Assembly: GCA_963728785.1 (NCBI GenBank) | Contig: CAVSKV010000002.1 | Coordinates: forward strand, 310,001 to 374,000 | DNA length: 64,000 nt | From: JAGWRI01 sp963728785 | GTDB taxonomy: Bacteria; Gemmatimonadota; Gemmatimonadetes; Gemmatimonadales; Gemmatimonadaceae | Direction: 5' to 3' | In this document: positions 25,583-34,976 of the stretch, piece by piece | Layout: the number at the start of each line of letters is the position of its first letter | How positions within the stretch are numbered: the first letter of the stretch is position 1 | Made by a program: the position numbers and the translations under genes | Notes under the pieces: model-generated | What the model was told of the DNA's origin: nothing | What the model saw: the letters and a program-made list of their open reading frames with translations, nothing else | The model's database searches: none

Positions 25583-28500
25583 TCACGCCGCCGGCCGATC
25601 ATAGGTCAACCCAAACACAGTATCCGTGAGCCACCGCCGGAACCCCTCATTGTCCATGAACTGCTTGAACAGCTCGGTATCGTCTTTCAGCACGGCTGTC
25701 ATTACGCGTCCCAGAGCCCTGTCGTGTTCAATGCGGGCATTTTGTTTGTCGGAGTTCTTCATAGCGTTCTGATACGCCGTGTCGGCTGCGACGCGATTTG
25801 GAATGTCTTTAGTAATCAGATTGTGCACCCGGTCGGCGTCGGTCCAAGGAACATTGCCGAAGGCTTCGTTGAACATCTTGATGATGTTTGACAGGCGATC
25901 AAGCTCCGGCTCTGGCTTGTGGCCGCCGCCGCTGGTCGGCACGGGGCCTATCTCCCCATCGGCGTCAGAGAGCTGAATCTTTGCCGCGGCTTGCATCTCG
26001 ACCCGGTAGCTGTCCATGTCAATCGCTTCGAGGATACCCCTGGCCAGGTCGATCTCTACGGGAGCTGGAAGCTTTGGTACGAGGAAGGTCAGGAGGATGG
26101 AGAGCTTTTCCCACGCAGAGTTCGTGAATGGCAGGATTGACGAGAGGAAGCCATAGGTTCGCAGGAATGCCTTGGCCTTGCCCTTGAAATCCACCTGACC
26201 GTCCTCGCCCAGCTGCTCCAGATAGGTGGCCACACACGCGTCAAGGATCGGGTCGAGGCGATCGCGGTCGGCCCCACCGAGGTACAGCTCCACGAACTCA
26301 TCGATCTGATCGCTCGCGTACACCTGGTGGCCGGCCAGCGCGGCCTGTAGGTCATGTAGTTTGTTCGGATCGGTTTCCTCCGCGAGGATCGTAGTCCTGT
26401 AGTAGTCGCTGAATGCCGCCTGGATCGTGTCCGCATCATTCATGAAGTCGAGCACGAACGCGTCATATTTCTGCGGCCGGGCACGGTTAAGACGCGAAAG
26501 CGTCTGCACTGCTCTTATGCCCGACAGTACCTTGTCCACATACATTGTGTGCAGCAGCGGCTCATCGTAGCCCGTTTGGAACTTGTCCGCGCAGATGAGG
26601 AACCGGTACGGATCTTCTTGGATCTTGTCGGCGATCTGGTTGGACGGGAAGCCGTTTAGCGAGCCCTCCGTGACCTGTACGCCCCCGTAGTCATGGTCTC
26701 CAGAGAAGGCGACGATGGCCCGATAGAGGCTCTTCCGTTCGATGAGGTAGTCCTGGATCGCATGATAGTACTGAATGGCCCGGTCGACGCCGCTGGTCAC
26801 AACCATCGCCCGCGCCTGTCCGCCAATCTTATTTAGCGCCAGGACTTGGTTGTGGAAGTGATCCACCATAATCTCGGCCTTGAGCCGGATCGCGTGGTCG
26901 TGGCTCTCGACGTAGCGCCGGAGTTTCTTCTGGGCGCGCTTGGTATCGAATTCAGGATCGCCCTCGACCTTCTTGACCAGTTTGTAGTAGCTCTCAACGG
27001 GCGTGTAATACCGTAGCACGTCGAGGATGAAGCCCTCCTGAATCGCCTGCTTCATCGTATAGCTGTGAAACGGTCGGTGGCGCACCTTCCCATCTGGCTG
27101 CGGTTCTGGCTCCCCGAAGATTTCTAACGTCTTGTTCTTGGGCGTCGCGGTGAAGGCGAAGTAGCTGGCATTAGGTAGCAGCTTCTTGGCCTCCATCAGC
27201 CGGTTGATCTTGTCCTCGGCCGTTTCATCCTGCTCCTCGGCGCCTGCCTCCGACAGTGCCACGGAAAGCGCAGCAGAGGTCCGCCCCCCCTGGCTCGAAT
27301 GCGCCTCGTCGATGATGATCGCGAACCGGCGGCCCCGGTGCTCCGTGCCGATGGCGTCCAGCACGAATGGGAAGGTCTGGACTGTCGAAATGATGATCTT
27401 CTTCCCTGAGGAGAGGAACTCCGCTAGTTGGCCGGTCTTGCTCCGGGAATCGCCCGTGACGGCACCAATCGTCGCTCCAACTTGAGCGAATTGCTTGATG
27501 GTGTCCCGGATTTGCTTATCCAGGATCTTCCGGTCCGTGACGACAATGATCGAATCGAAGGCCCGTATCCCATCCCTGGTGAGCCCGATTAGCTGGTGCG
27601 CAAGCCACGCGATGGAATTTGACTTTCCGCTCCCAGCCGAGTGCTGGATCAGGTACCGTCGCCCAGCCCCGTGCTCTCCTGCGTCGGCTAGCAGCCGGCG
27701 CACTACGTCGAGTTGGTGGAAGCGCGGCCAGATCTGTGTCACCTGCTTTCGTCGAGTCTTCTCGTCTTTCTTTTCGACGACCTGCGCATAGTTCTCCAGA
27801 ATGTCGGTCAGGCCATCGCGCGTGAAGATGCGCTTCCAGAGATAGTCGGTCTTGAGGCCGTTCGGGTTGGGTGGATTGCCCGCGCCGTCGTTCCAGCCCT
27901 GGTTAAAAGGTAGGAACCACGAGGCCTTGCCTTTGAGGTGCGTGCAGAATCGCACCTCGTGCTCGTCCACCGCGAAGTGGGCCACGCACCGGCCGAACTC
28001 GAACAGCTTCTCGCGCGGGTCGCGGTCACGCTGGTACTGCTGGACGGCGTCCTCAACCGTCTGCTTGGTGAGGCTGTTCTTAAGCTCAAAGGTGGCCACC
28101 GGCAGGCCGTTGATGAACAGCCCCAGGTCAAGCGCGCGTTGCGTCTCGTCGCGGCTGTAACGGAGCTGCCGGGTTACGGTAAACCGATTGGCGGCATAGC
28201 GTTCGGAGGCCTGCGCGTTGCCCGGCGACGGCGTGCCGTAAAATAGTTCGAGTTGATGTGGGCCGTGCTTGATCCCGTTTCGGAGCACGTCGATGGTGCC
28301 CCGCTTGCTGATCTCACCCTGAAGCCGCGCCAGGAACTTGCGCCGTGTCGGCCCATCCTGGCCGAGATCGAGCGCTTCGGCCACCTCCGGCTGAGTCTCG
28401 CGCAGGAATGCCGAGAGTTGTACGAGGTCCACGCAGTACTCGCGGTCGAAGTCCTCAGGTGCGCCGCAGATCCACCCAGCGCTGTAGGCCGCCGGGCGCT

Positions 28501-28606
28501 CGTGGACGGCGTTGGGTCGGCCCGCCCCCGGGTCGCAGGGCGCGCCTGTCAGCGCCGTGCAGATGAGTCGCTCGAGCCCGCGCTCGCTGGTGTCCGTGGT
28601 TGTCAC
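25583..28606 (-). CDS. hsdR: type I restriction enzyme, R subunit
   Basis: 1007 residues. GTG at 28606 overlaps the preceding stop by 4 bp (GTGA); the longer frame to 28693 is spurious. The nuclease domain has the PD-(D/E)xK core GLFINGLPVATFELKNS (Glu174-x-Lys176) and the following QxxxY segment VEDAVQQYQRDRDPR. The translocase is SF2: Walker A GSGKS (325-329), FDSIIVVTDRKILDKQ, and DEAHSSQ (from 433). Motif V/VI sequences ICADKFQTGYDEP and LSRLNRARPQK are present. With HsdM and HsdS it should cut unmodified DNA after ATP-driven translocation. It is the last gene of the operon, separated from hsdM by three others. Confidence 0.95.
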   Translation of the reverse strand: MTTTDTSERGLERLICTALTGAPCDPGAGRPNAVHERPAAYSAGWICGAPEDFDREYCVDLVQLSAFLRETQPEVAEALDLGQDGPTRRKFLARLQGEISKRGTIDVLRNGIKHGPHQLELFYGTPSPGNAQASERYAANRFTVTRQLRYSRDETQRALDLGLFINGLPVATFELKNSLTKQTVEDAVQQYQRDRDPREKLFEFGRCVAHFAVDEHEVRFCTHLKGKASWFLPFNQGWNDGAGNPPNPNGLKTDYLWKRIFTRDGLTDILENYAQVVEKKDEKTRRKQVTQIWPRFHQLDVVRRLLADAGEHGAGRRYLIQHSAGSGKSNSIAWLAHQLIGLTRDGIRAFDSIIVVTDRKILDKQIRDTIKQFAQVGATIGAVTGDSRSKTGQLAEFLSSGKKIIISTVQTFPFVLDAIGTEHRGRRFAIIIDEAHSSQGGRTSAALSVALSEAGAEEQDETAEDKINRLMEAKKLLPNASYFAFTATPKNKTLEIFGEPEPQPDGKVRHRPFHSYTMKQAIQEGFILDVLRYYTPVESYYKLVKKVEGDPEFDTKRAQKKLRRYVESHDHAIRLKAEIMVDHFHNQVLALNKIGGQARAMVVTSGVDRAIQYYHAIQDYLIERKSLYRAIVAFSGDHDYGGVQVTEGSLNGFPSNQIADKIQEDPYRFLICADKFQTGYDEPLLHTMYVDKVLSGIRAVQTLSRLNRARPQKYDAFVLDFMNDADTIQAAFSDYYRTTILAEETDPNKLHDLQAALAGHQVYASDQIDEFVELYLGGADRDRLDPILDACVATYLEQLGEDGQVDFKGKAKAFLRTYGFLSSILPFTNSAWEKLSILLTFLVPKLPAPVEIDLARGILEAIDMDSYRVEMQAAAKIQLSDADGEIGPVPTSGGGHKPEPELDRLSNIIKMFNEAFGNVPWTDADRVHNLITKDIPNRVAADTAYQNAMKNSDKQNARIEHDRALGRVMTAVLKDDTELFKQFMDNEGFRRWLTDTVFGLTYDRPAA

Positions 28607-29394
28607 AAGAGATCTGCCGGATATAGAGGTAGATCGAGCGACTTGATCAGCGGGACGAACGGAATTCCGTCTATCGTCCAGCGTTTGTTCCACACCGCAC
28701 CTAGAAAAAGCGGCTCACTATGCGCCCGCACGACATCCTCCCAGGCTTTGTGCTCCTGAAATGGCCGGCCTTTGTCGCTCATCTCATTGGCGCGAAGGAA
28801 ACCCAAGTAGACGAGAATGACTGGGATTCCAAGCTCGGTTAGCTTCCACGCCCATGCGAATCGGTTGGACATTTGGTAGTGCGAATCCCGCGATATTTTC
28901 CAGTGGAGCTTCGTGGCTGCGCTCATGCCGATACACGCGGCCTGAATCGCGGCCGCGATCGTTTTGTGGCTCGCCCTTCGGTCTTCAGACGCATCATCAG
29001 CGAGACGTCTACCGGCTGCCTCGTGGTTCAATTCCTCATCATGCGCCTTCGCTTCGACGAGCAATAGCCCCTCCATTCCCTCGATCGAGCAGGTGCTGGC
29101 GATATCGAAGTTCGGGGTTGTGGCACGCAACCGATCTGCCGGCAGCCACCACTCCGCCAAGCGCAGGCGACTTTGCGAGTCGATCAGACGGGGGGCTTTG
29201 TCCAGCTGCGCTTCAAGTGTTGTCTCGAAACCTACCGGCATCCATCGATCGGTATCGAACACGACCCCCCAGGGCGACGCCAGCGCATTCAGCCGTGCGG
29301 CGACTTCCTCGGGACTGCCATGAGTAAGCCAGTGGCATCGAGGCTTGCTGCCCCTTCGCTCCTTTGAGCCGAGCCGGTCAAGTGGCGCGCTCAC
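28603..29394 (-). CDS. PD-(D/E)xK-like protein embedded in the hsd operon
   Basis: 263 residues, GTG start overlapping the hsdS stop by 4 bp, and overlapping hsdR by 4 bp at its end. FDIAS (Asp97) and GLLLVEAKAHDEEL (Glu114-x-Lys116) form a plausible PD-(D/E)xK active site, followed by a helix-rich half (ASHKTIAAAIQAACIGMSAA) and AWKLTELGIPVILVYLGFLR. I do not recognise a named family. Its place between hsdS and hsdR, with overlap on both sides, argues that it works with the restriction complex, perhaps as a second nuclease. It could also be catalytically dead. Confidence 0.6.
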   Translation of the reverse strand: MSAPLDRLGSKERRGSKPRCHWLTHGSPEEVAARLNALASPWGVVFDTDRWMPVGFETTLEAQLDKAPRLIDSQSRLRLAEWWLPADRLRATTPNFDIASTCSIEGMEGLLLVEAKAHDEELNHEAAGRRLADDASEDRRASHKTIAAAIQAACIGMSAATKLHWKISRDSHYQMSNRFAWAWKLTELGIPVILVYLGFLRANEMSDKGRPFQEHKAWEDVVRAHSEPLFLGAVWNKRWTIDGIPFVPLIKSLDLPLYPADLL

Positions 29395-31604
29395 GCCTCG
29401 GCCTCCTCCAATGGCTCGGCGCTGTCGTCGTCGCCAGAGTCCTGAGCCTCGCCTTCGGCTTCCACTTCGTCGAGAAACTCCGGGGCCTCGGCCTCGTCCG
29501 GCAGTCGCGCCGCTGCCTCGCGCACATCGAGCTTGCCGGTGACCACGTCGGCGATCAGGCGGGTGCGGTACTCGCGTAGGAGGGCAATTTCGCGCGACGC
29601 TCGCTCAACTGCGACTGCGAATGGCGCCACTTGTGATGCAACGGCCTCAACAATTTGCACTTGCTCCGTCGCCGGTGGAAGCGTTATGCACATTCGCTTC
29701 AGGTGCGTTGGCCCGAAATGCTCGATTCCTACGCCGGTCTTGGCAGCGTCGATCTGCTCCTGAAAGGGCCTGGCGCCCATGTACAGACGCACGAACGGCA
29801 TGTAAGCCGCGTCCGAGAGCGGCCAGAGGCGCAGTATGCCCGTGTACGGAATTGCACCCGCAATCACTTCAGTGGCGAGCACGACGTTTCCGGTGCTCGC
29901 GCTGGCGCTCAACAGGTACTCACCAGTACGCACGGCGAAGTGGCTCCACCGATGTCGCACCATGCTTGGATCGAGGAAATTGCATCCGTCCAACGATGCG
30001 GTTTGACCACGCAGGCATGAAATTCGAAGCAGCGGCACTCCTGCCATCCTGAAGTCTGCTGCCATGATTCCTGGGCCTTCCTGGAACCCAACTCGACGCT
30101 TGAATCGCACGACCTCCCAATGCTCTGGCACATCTCCCAGCCACTGCACGCCAGAGGGCGTGAGGCGGACGTTGGGGTCGAGGCCGCGAGTGACGGCAAG
30201 GTGGACGATGGCCTGCTTCTGCTCCTCCAACAGCCTGATCAGCTTCTGCTTGGCGCGGATGAACCGGCGAATCCGCCGGTCCGCGTGGTCGAGGAAGCGG
30301 ACAATGGCGGCTTGCTCCGGGAGGGGTGGGAGGCACGAGTATATCATCTTGAAGTGCTCGGGCCGCAGACTCCACATGTCCGAGGTGATCCCGTAGGACC
30401 ATCGCCCGGCTTCTTTGGCAAATGCCGGGGTCCGTAGCAGATGGTGCAGATAGCGGGGAGCTGCGCCTTGACGTGGACGCTGCACGACGTAGGCTGGGCT
30501 GACGATGCCCTCGTACTCAGAGACCCCAACGGCACCCTGCCAAGCACGCATCTTGTTGTAGACGATGTCACCCGGGCGGACGAGCTTGTAGGCCGACCTG
30601 TCCAGCTTGGAGCTGTCCTTCTTCGAGCTATCTGCGAGCAACTCCTGTTGTCGAATCACACCGTTGGTGATCGTCACCGAGAGCATTTCCGCATGCGGGC
30701 GATCTCGCTCCTTCACCTCAGTGAAGACCGCACGATTAGGCAGGACCTGCCAGTGCGCCGGAACCAGCCCCAGCCAAGTCACGCCGGAGTCTCTAACCGC
30801 CGGATACGGTTTGAGATCTCCCAATGGATCTCTCCGAGGCGCCGTCTTACCTAGGTAGTCCGGCGCAGGCACCGGTCTGGCGGATGAAGCATCGAAAAGC
30901 GACGCCTGCGCAGCCCGATCCTGGCCAGGCCGCCGGCCTGGAGTTTCGACTGGCGCCGCTGCGGAATCTTCCGCCGCCACGCCGGACTCGCAGATCGCTC
31001 CGATCGGCCGGCCAAACAGCAGGAACTCCGAGATTCCCGGCGGCTCGACCGTTCGGAACGCGTCGCGTCCTTGGGTCTTCATTAGTTCGCGCAGCTCCAT
31101 AAGCAGGCGCCCAAGCACGTTCACGCCAACGAGCGTCTGCTCATCCGCAGGTTTCGCGCCCCAGAAGTTGTCTCTGCGCGACTCTTCGACGATCGGTCGA
31201 TTACCTGTCCGCAGCAACAGCTCGCCGAACTTTGCCCAGTTTTGCGCCAGCTTCACGCGCAGACACCAGCGCATCACCTTGACACGCACCCTGTCCCAAT
31301 CGGGCCGCGAGTCCTTGCAATGCGGCTTGCTCTTCATCTTGGCTGTCATGGGGCTCGTCTGCCTGATGACCAGCCTTTGAAGGTCGGGCAGTTGCGGGAA
31401 GCGGCAGGCCTGATAGAGCGCCTCCGATGTGTAGATGCGGGCGCCTTGCACGTGAAGGGGAAACCCACCAGCCATGTTTGACAGACCGCCGAACGGCTCG
31501 TTCGTCTTTAGGAATACGATGCTGCTCGCGCGGTCGTAGGTCCGTGCCTGGCTATTCGACGACCGCTCATGAGTCGATGACATCGAAATCGACCTCTTGG
31601 GCAT
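29391..31604 (-). CDS. hsdS: NADAR domain fused to type I specificity subunit HsdS
   Basis: 737 residues, or 730 if ATG at 31583 is used; both have purine-rich leaders. Residues about 30-175 are an NADAR/YbiA-like domain: EPFGGLSNMAGGFPL, IYTSEALYQACRF (Glu61), the DWDRVRVKVMRWCLRVKLAQ helix, RRDNFWG (145-149) and GVNVLGRLLMELR (160-172). A Pro/Ala-rich linker (180-265) leads to HsdS with two target-recognition domains, each opened by a W-LG-VP-HW box (277-285 and about 510), with the helical spacers EQAAIVRFLDHADRRIRRFI and EQVQIVEAV. The tail is acidic. Known NADAR proteins cleave N-glycosidic bonds, in riboflavin intermediates or ADP-ribosylated guanine. Fusion to a DNA-reading subunit is rare. 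Confidence 0.85.
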   Translation of the reverse strand: MPKRSISMSSTHERSSNSQARTYDRASSIVFLKTNEPFGGLSNMAGGFPLHVQGARIYTSEALYQACRFPQLPDLQRLVIRQTSPMTAKMKSKPHCKDSRPDWDRVRVKVMRWCLRVKLAQNWAKFGELLLRTGNRPIVEESRRDNFWGAKPADEQTLVGVNVLGRLLMELRELMKTQGRDAFRTVEPPGISEFLLFGRPIGAICESGVAAEDSAAAPVETPGRRPGQDRAAQASLFDASSARPVPAPDYLGKTAPRRDPLGDLKPYPAVRDSGVTWLGLVPAHWQVLPNRAVFTEVKERDRPHAEMLSVTITNGVIRQQELLADSSKKDSSKLDRSAYKLVRPGDIVYNKMRAWQGAVGVSEYEGIVSPAYVVQRPRQGAAPRYLHHLLRTPAFAKEAGRWSYGITSDMWSLRPEHFKMIYSCLPPLPEQAAIVRFLDHADRRIRRFIRAKQKLIRLLEEQKQAIVHLAVTRGLDPNVRLTPSGVQWLGDVPEHWEVVRFKRRVGFQEGPGIMAADFRMAGVPLLRISCLRGQTASLDGCNFLDPSMVRHRWSHFAVRTGEYLLSASASTGNVVLATEVIAGAIPYTGILRLWPLSDAAYMPFVRLYMGARPFQEQIDAAKTGVGIEHFGPTHLKRMCITLPPATEQVQIVEAVASQVAPFAVAVERASREIALLREYRTRLIADVVTGKLDVREAAARLPDEAEAPEFLDEVEAEGEAQDSGDDDSAEPLEEAEA

Positions 31605-32613
31605 AGGTCTTCCGCGGAAGCAGTGGATACCACCTCGAGAACGGATGACCCGCCCCCGCGTCTGGGTCGCCCCACCAGAGCGCCAGAGGCACGTTGTTCG
31701 GACAATTCCGATACGTCGCGATCATCGACCCGAAGCCAAGGCCGAACGGACTGAAGCCGAGCGGGCGCAAAGCCTTACTTGGGTTCTCGCTGAAGGAGCG
31801 GATGCGCATTCCTGCAAGCAGAAGTTCGCCTTCCAGGAGCTGCCGGCCGTCTTCCGACGAGAAGATGGGGTGCTCAAGCTTGCCGCCTGGCTTTCGCGGC
31901 TCAAATGGGAACTTGGTCTCCGCAGCCAAATACGCTGCGAGTGCATCATCCTGTGGGACGACAGCCGGCCACAGAACCTCGGAAACGGCAGTGTTGCTCT
32001 TTCTGTTCTCGATACGCACAGCAGCCCAGAAGTTAAATGTCAGCGTCTTGTCGGCTGCCGCAGCCTCCTGTTTGAGCCTCTCGCTACACTTCCATTCGCC
32101 AAACCTGTGCGCCGCAATGACCACGACGTGCACAGTACCCTTTGCCGGAGCATCGTTGACGATCCAGGCCGACAAATCACTGCCTATACGCCCGCCCGTG
32201 AACAGCACATCGTCAAGATACACGTAGTCACCGCCATCAGCGCCGCAGCTGTCGATCTCAAGTCCGCACTGGTCGAGGAGGCCTTCTCCGAAGACCTGGC
32301 GGATCTCTGTCTGGCTGTGGCCCTGTTGTTGGATGTCAAGGAAGTGCGCCTTCTGCCAGTACTCGCAGGGAGTATCTCCAGCGAGCGCCTTGTGACCAAT
32401 CAGTTTAGAAAAGAACTCTGAAACGTTGGCCTTCGTGAAGTACGTCTGGTTGAGGACATGACCCATTTCCCGAAGGAGCGGCACTTGAATCCCCTCCGGA
32501 AACTGTCGGATCCAGCGATCCACGTCATCTCGGGTTCGGGGGGCGAGGTCACCAGCGCGATAGTCCTGAATCGTTGCGGCGAGTAACGCCAATAGTTCAT
32601 TGCGTTCGCTCAC
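31567..32613 (-). CDS. phosphoribosyltransferase-like protein in hsd operon
   Basis: 348 residues. GTG at 32613 overlaps the hsdM stop by 4 bp; the end overlaps the NADAR-HsdS gene by up to 38 bp. The signature is DYVYLDDVLFTGGRIG (129-143), which fits the PRPP-binding loop of type I phosphoribosyltransferases (hydrophobic strand, acidic pair Asp134-Asp135, then Thr139-Gly140). It is preceded by a helical N-terminus (DVDRWIRQFPEGIQVPLLRE) and followed by VHVVVIAAHRFGEW. The C-terminal part (SPFGLGFGSMIATYRNCPNN, LALWWG) is family-specific. Similar PRTase-like proteins are known from bacterial conflict loci. Substrate unknown. Confidence 0.65.
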   Translation of the reverse strand: MSERNELLALLAATIQDYRAGDLAPRTRDDVDRWIRQFPEGIQVPLLREMGHVLNQTYFTKANVSEFFSKLIGHKALAGDTPCEYWQKAHFLDIQQQGHSQTEIRQVFGEGLLDQCGLEIDSCGADGGDYVYLDDVLFTGGRIGSDLSAWIVNDAPAKGTVHVVVIAAHRFGEWKCSERLKQEAAAADKTLTFNFWAAVRIENRKSNTAVSEVLWPAVVPQDDALAAYLAAETKFPFEPRKPGGKLEHPIFSSEDGRQLLEGELLLAGMRIRSFSENPSKALRPLGFSPFGLGFGSMIATYRNCPNNVPLALWWGDPDAGAGHPFSRWYPLLPRKTYAQEVDFDVIDS

Positions 32614-34598
32614 GACGGCACCTCTCCGATAATTTCTCCTAGCAGCCCTTCGGTCTCCTTCTTCAACGCCAGGATGTCCGCCCGGATCGTCTCCAGGGTG
32701 CGAAGCGGCTGCGGCTTATAGAAGTAGCGGGTGAAGCTCATCTCGTAACCGGTCTTCACGCTCTCGGGCACGTACCAGGCGTCGCTGGCATACGGTAGAA
32801 CTTCCCGGCGCAAGAACGTCTCGATGCCGCCGTCCTCGAGTAGCGGCACCTGCTCGGTGTCACGGAGATCCGTGTCGGGTTCGTATTCGACCACAGCCGG
32901 CTTGCCGCCAATGGTCGCCGCAAATAAGCCAAAAAGTGGGTTCGCGGCGGCCCCCCTCTTGTGGACCCTCCTGATCACGGCCGGAGCGTCGGCGGCGCGT
33001 TCGCAATCCTCCTTGAGCTTCTTGATTTCCGCATTGGTATAGGCGCGTTCCGGCTCGATGCCACGTAGGCGTAATGGACGCTCCACGGTCACCTTCCAAT
33101 AGCCGAACGCCGCGTTGGGGACGACCTTCGACTGCTCCGTCTCCTTGAACGCCAGAAAGGTCGCACAGATGCGCTCGATGTCTTCGTCGGACAACTCGCA
33201 GTTCTTCTTGCCGAGGTTCTTGCGTAGCGGGTTGAACCACTGCGTCGCATCGATGAGCTGCACGCGCCCGGCACGGTGCTTGGGTTTGCGATTGCTCAAT
33301 ACCCAGATGTAGGTCGCGATGCCGGTGTTGTAGAACATGTTGAGCGGAAGCGCGACGACGGCTTCGAGCCAGTCGTTCTCGATGATCCAGCGGCGGATGT
33401 TGCTCTCCCCCTGCCCCGCGTCACCCGTGAAGAGCGAACTCCCGTTATGTACCTCGGCAATACGGCTCCCGAGCTTTGTCGCATGCTTCATCTTGCTGAC
33501 CATGTTTGCCAGGAAGAGCATCTGTCCATCGCTTGATCGCGTGATGAGCGAGTACTCAAGATCACCCGCATGCTGTATCACGAAACGGGCGTCCTTGATA
33601 CCGCTCTTGCCCCCCATGCGCTCGAGGTCAGTCTTCCAACTCTTCCCGTAGGGCGGATTGCTCAGCATGAAGTCGAATTCGCGCGACGGAAACGCGTCGT
33701 TCGACAACGTTGAATACTCTGGGCCACCCACCAGATTGTCTGCGGCCTCGCCCTCGCCTTTAAGCAATAGGTCTGCCTTTGCGATGGCGTAGGTCTCCGA
33801 GTTGATCTCCTGCCCATAAAGGTGGGTCGCTACCTGCTTGCCGTGCGCTTTGGCCAGATCTTGCAGGGTTTCCTCCGCGATGGTGAGCATGCCGCCCGTA
33901 CCGCACGCCCCATCATAAATGAGGTAGGTGCCGGATTCGATCTCGTCGGCGATCGGCCGAAAGATCAGGTTCGCCATCAACTTCACGGCGTCGCGGGGCG
34001 TCCAGTGCTCACCCGCTTCCTCGTTGTTCTCCTCGTTGAAGCGGCGGACAAGCTCTTCGAAGACGGTCCCCATGCCGTGGTTGTCGAGCCCTGGGTGCTT
34101 CACCAATCCGTCGCCGTTCTTGACCGGGTTGGGGCTTAGGTTGATGTCGGGCGACAGGAACTTCTCGATCAGGGTACCAAGCGCATCTGCCTTTGAAAGG
34201 CGCGGGATCTGATTTCGGAACTCAAACTTCTCGAGAATGTCCTGCACGTTGGGGGAGAAGCCGTCGAGGTATGCCTCGAAATCTGCCTTGAGCTGCTGCT
34301 GGCTTGCACGGGCCTTGAGATCACGGAGCGTGAACTTGGAAGTGTTGTAGAACCCGTGGGCGGCCGCCGTGCGAAGGGCTTGGTCCTGATGGACCACTTT
34401 CGCCTTGTCGAGAGAGGCCTTCATCTCCACGACGGCCGGCTTGGTCGGCTCGAGCACCGCGTCCAAGCGTCGAAGGACGGTCATGGGCAGGATTACGTCT
34501 CGGTACTTGCCACGGACGTAGAGATCTCGCAACACGTCGTCCGCGATGCCCCAGATAAAGTTGGCGATCCAGCTTAGTTGGGGCTGATCCATGCTCAT
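32610..34598 (-). CDS. hsdM: type I N6-adenine DNA methyltransferase, M subunit
   Basis: 662 residues. ATG at 34598 is followed two codons later by another ATG at 34592; a GGAG lies upstream of both. The N-terminal helical domain (FIWGIADDVLRDLYVRGKYR) precedes the methyltransferase core: AdoMet motif I YDGACGTGGML (about 228-238) and motif IV FDFMLSNPPYG (NPPY at 314-317). The C-terminus (LETIRADILALKKETEGLLG) matches the region that contacts HsdS. It is the first gene of the five-gene leftward operon, and the others follow with overlaps of 4 to 38 bp. Confidence 0.95.
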   Translation of the reverse strand: MSMDQPQLSWIANFIWGIADDVLRDLYVRGKYRDVILPMTVLRRLDAVLEPTKPAVVEMKASLDKAKVVHQDQALRTAAAHGFYNTSKFTLRDLKARASQQQLKADFEAYLDGFSPNVQDILEKFEFRNQIPRLSKADALGTLIEKFLSPDINLSPNPVKNGDGLVKHPGLDNHGMGTVFEELVRRFNEENNEEAGEHWTPRDAVKLMANLIFRPIADEIESGTYLIYDGACGTGGMLTIAEETLQDLAKAHGKQVATHLYGQEINSETYAIAKADLLLKGEGEAADNLVGGPEYSTLSNDAFPSREFDFMLSNPPYGKSWKTDLERMGGKSGIKDARFVIQHAGDLEYSLITRSSDGQMLFLANMVSKMKHATKLGSRIAEVHNGSSLFTGDAGQGESNIRRWIIENDWLEAVVALPLNMFYNTGIATYIWVLSNRKPKHRAGRVQLIDATQWFNPLRKNLGKKNCELSDEDIERICATFLAFKETEQSKVVPNAAFGYWKVTVERPLRLRGIEPERAYTNAEIKKLKEDCERAADAPAVIRRVHKRGAAANPLFGLFAATIGGKPAVVEYEPDTDLRDTEQVPLLEDGGIETFLRREVLPYASDAWYVPESVKTGYEMSFTRYFYKPQPLRTLETIRADILALKKETEGLLGEIIGEVPS

Positions 34599-34880
34599 TA
34601 GTCTTCGCTCCGGTTGAATCGATACCGCGTCTCCAAACGTCAATGATGGCCGTCTTTTCAGATCAATGCCAGACCGAATGTGAGGACGAGGCGCGCATGT
34701 TCTTCAGGTATTTCGGTACGTCGGCCAGTTAGCATCGACGCTCGCGATCCCTGCCGATTCGATCGCACTTCTATCAGGAGCCTTGCCAAGGCAACCGATC
34801 CGGCGCGTCGCCCCGGGCCTGACCTTTCACTTTGGTTGAGGTCCTAACTCCCGTTTGAAGATGCTTGCATTCTTGATTGC

Positions 34881-34976
34881 GTTTTCGCTTCAGTTTCCGC
34901 TTGAATTTCCGCGGGAGTTTCCGCTGAAAGTTCCGCTGGAGATTCGGCCGGATTTGCCTCCGGAGTTTCCCTGGCG
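34881..34976 (+). repeat. 12-bp tandem array 1 (8 units)
   Basis: Eight imperfect 12-bp units from 34881, consensus GTTTCCGCTGGA, for example GTTTCCGCTTGA (34893) and GTTTCCGCTGAA (34917). The minus strand would read Ala-Glu-rich tetrapeptides, but no supported gene contains it. It lies upstream of hsdM. Confidence 0.75.
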
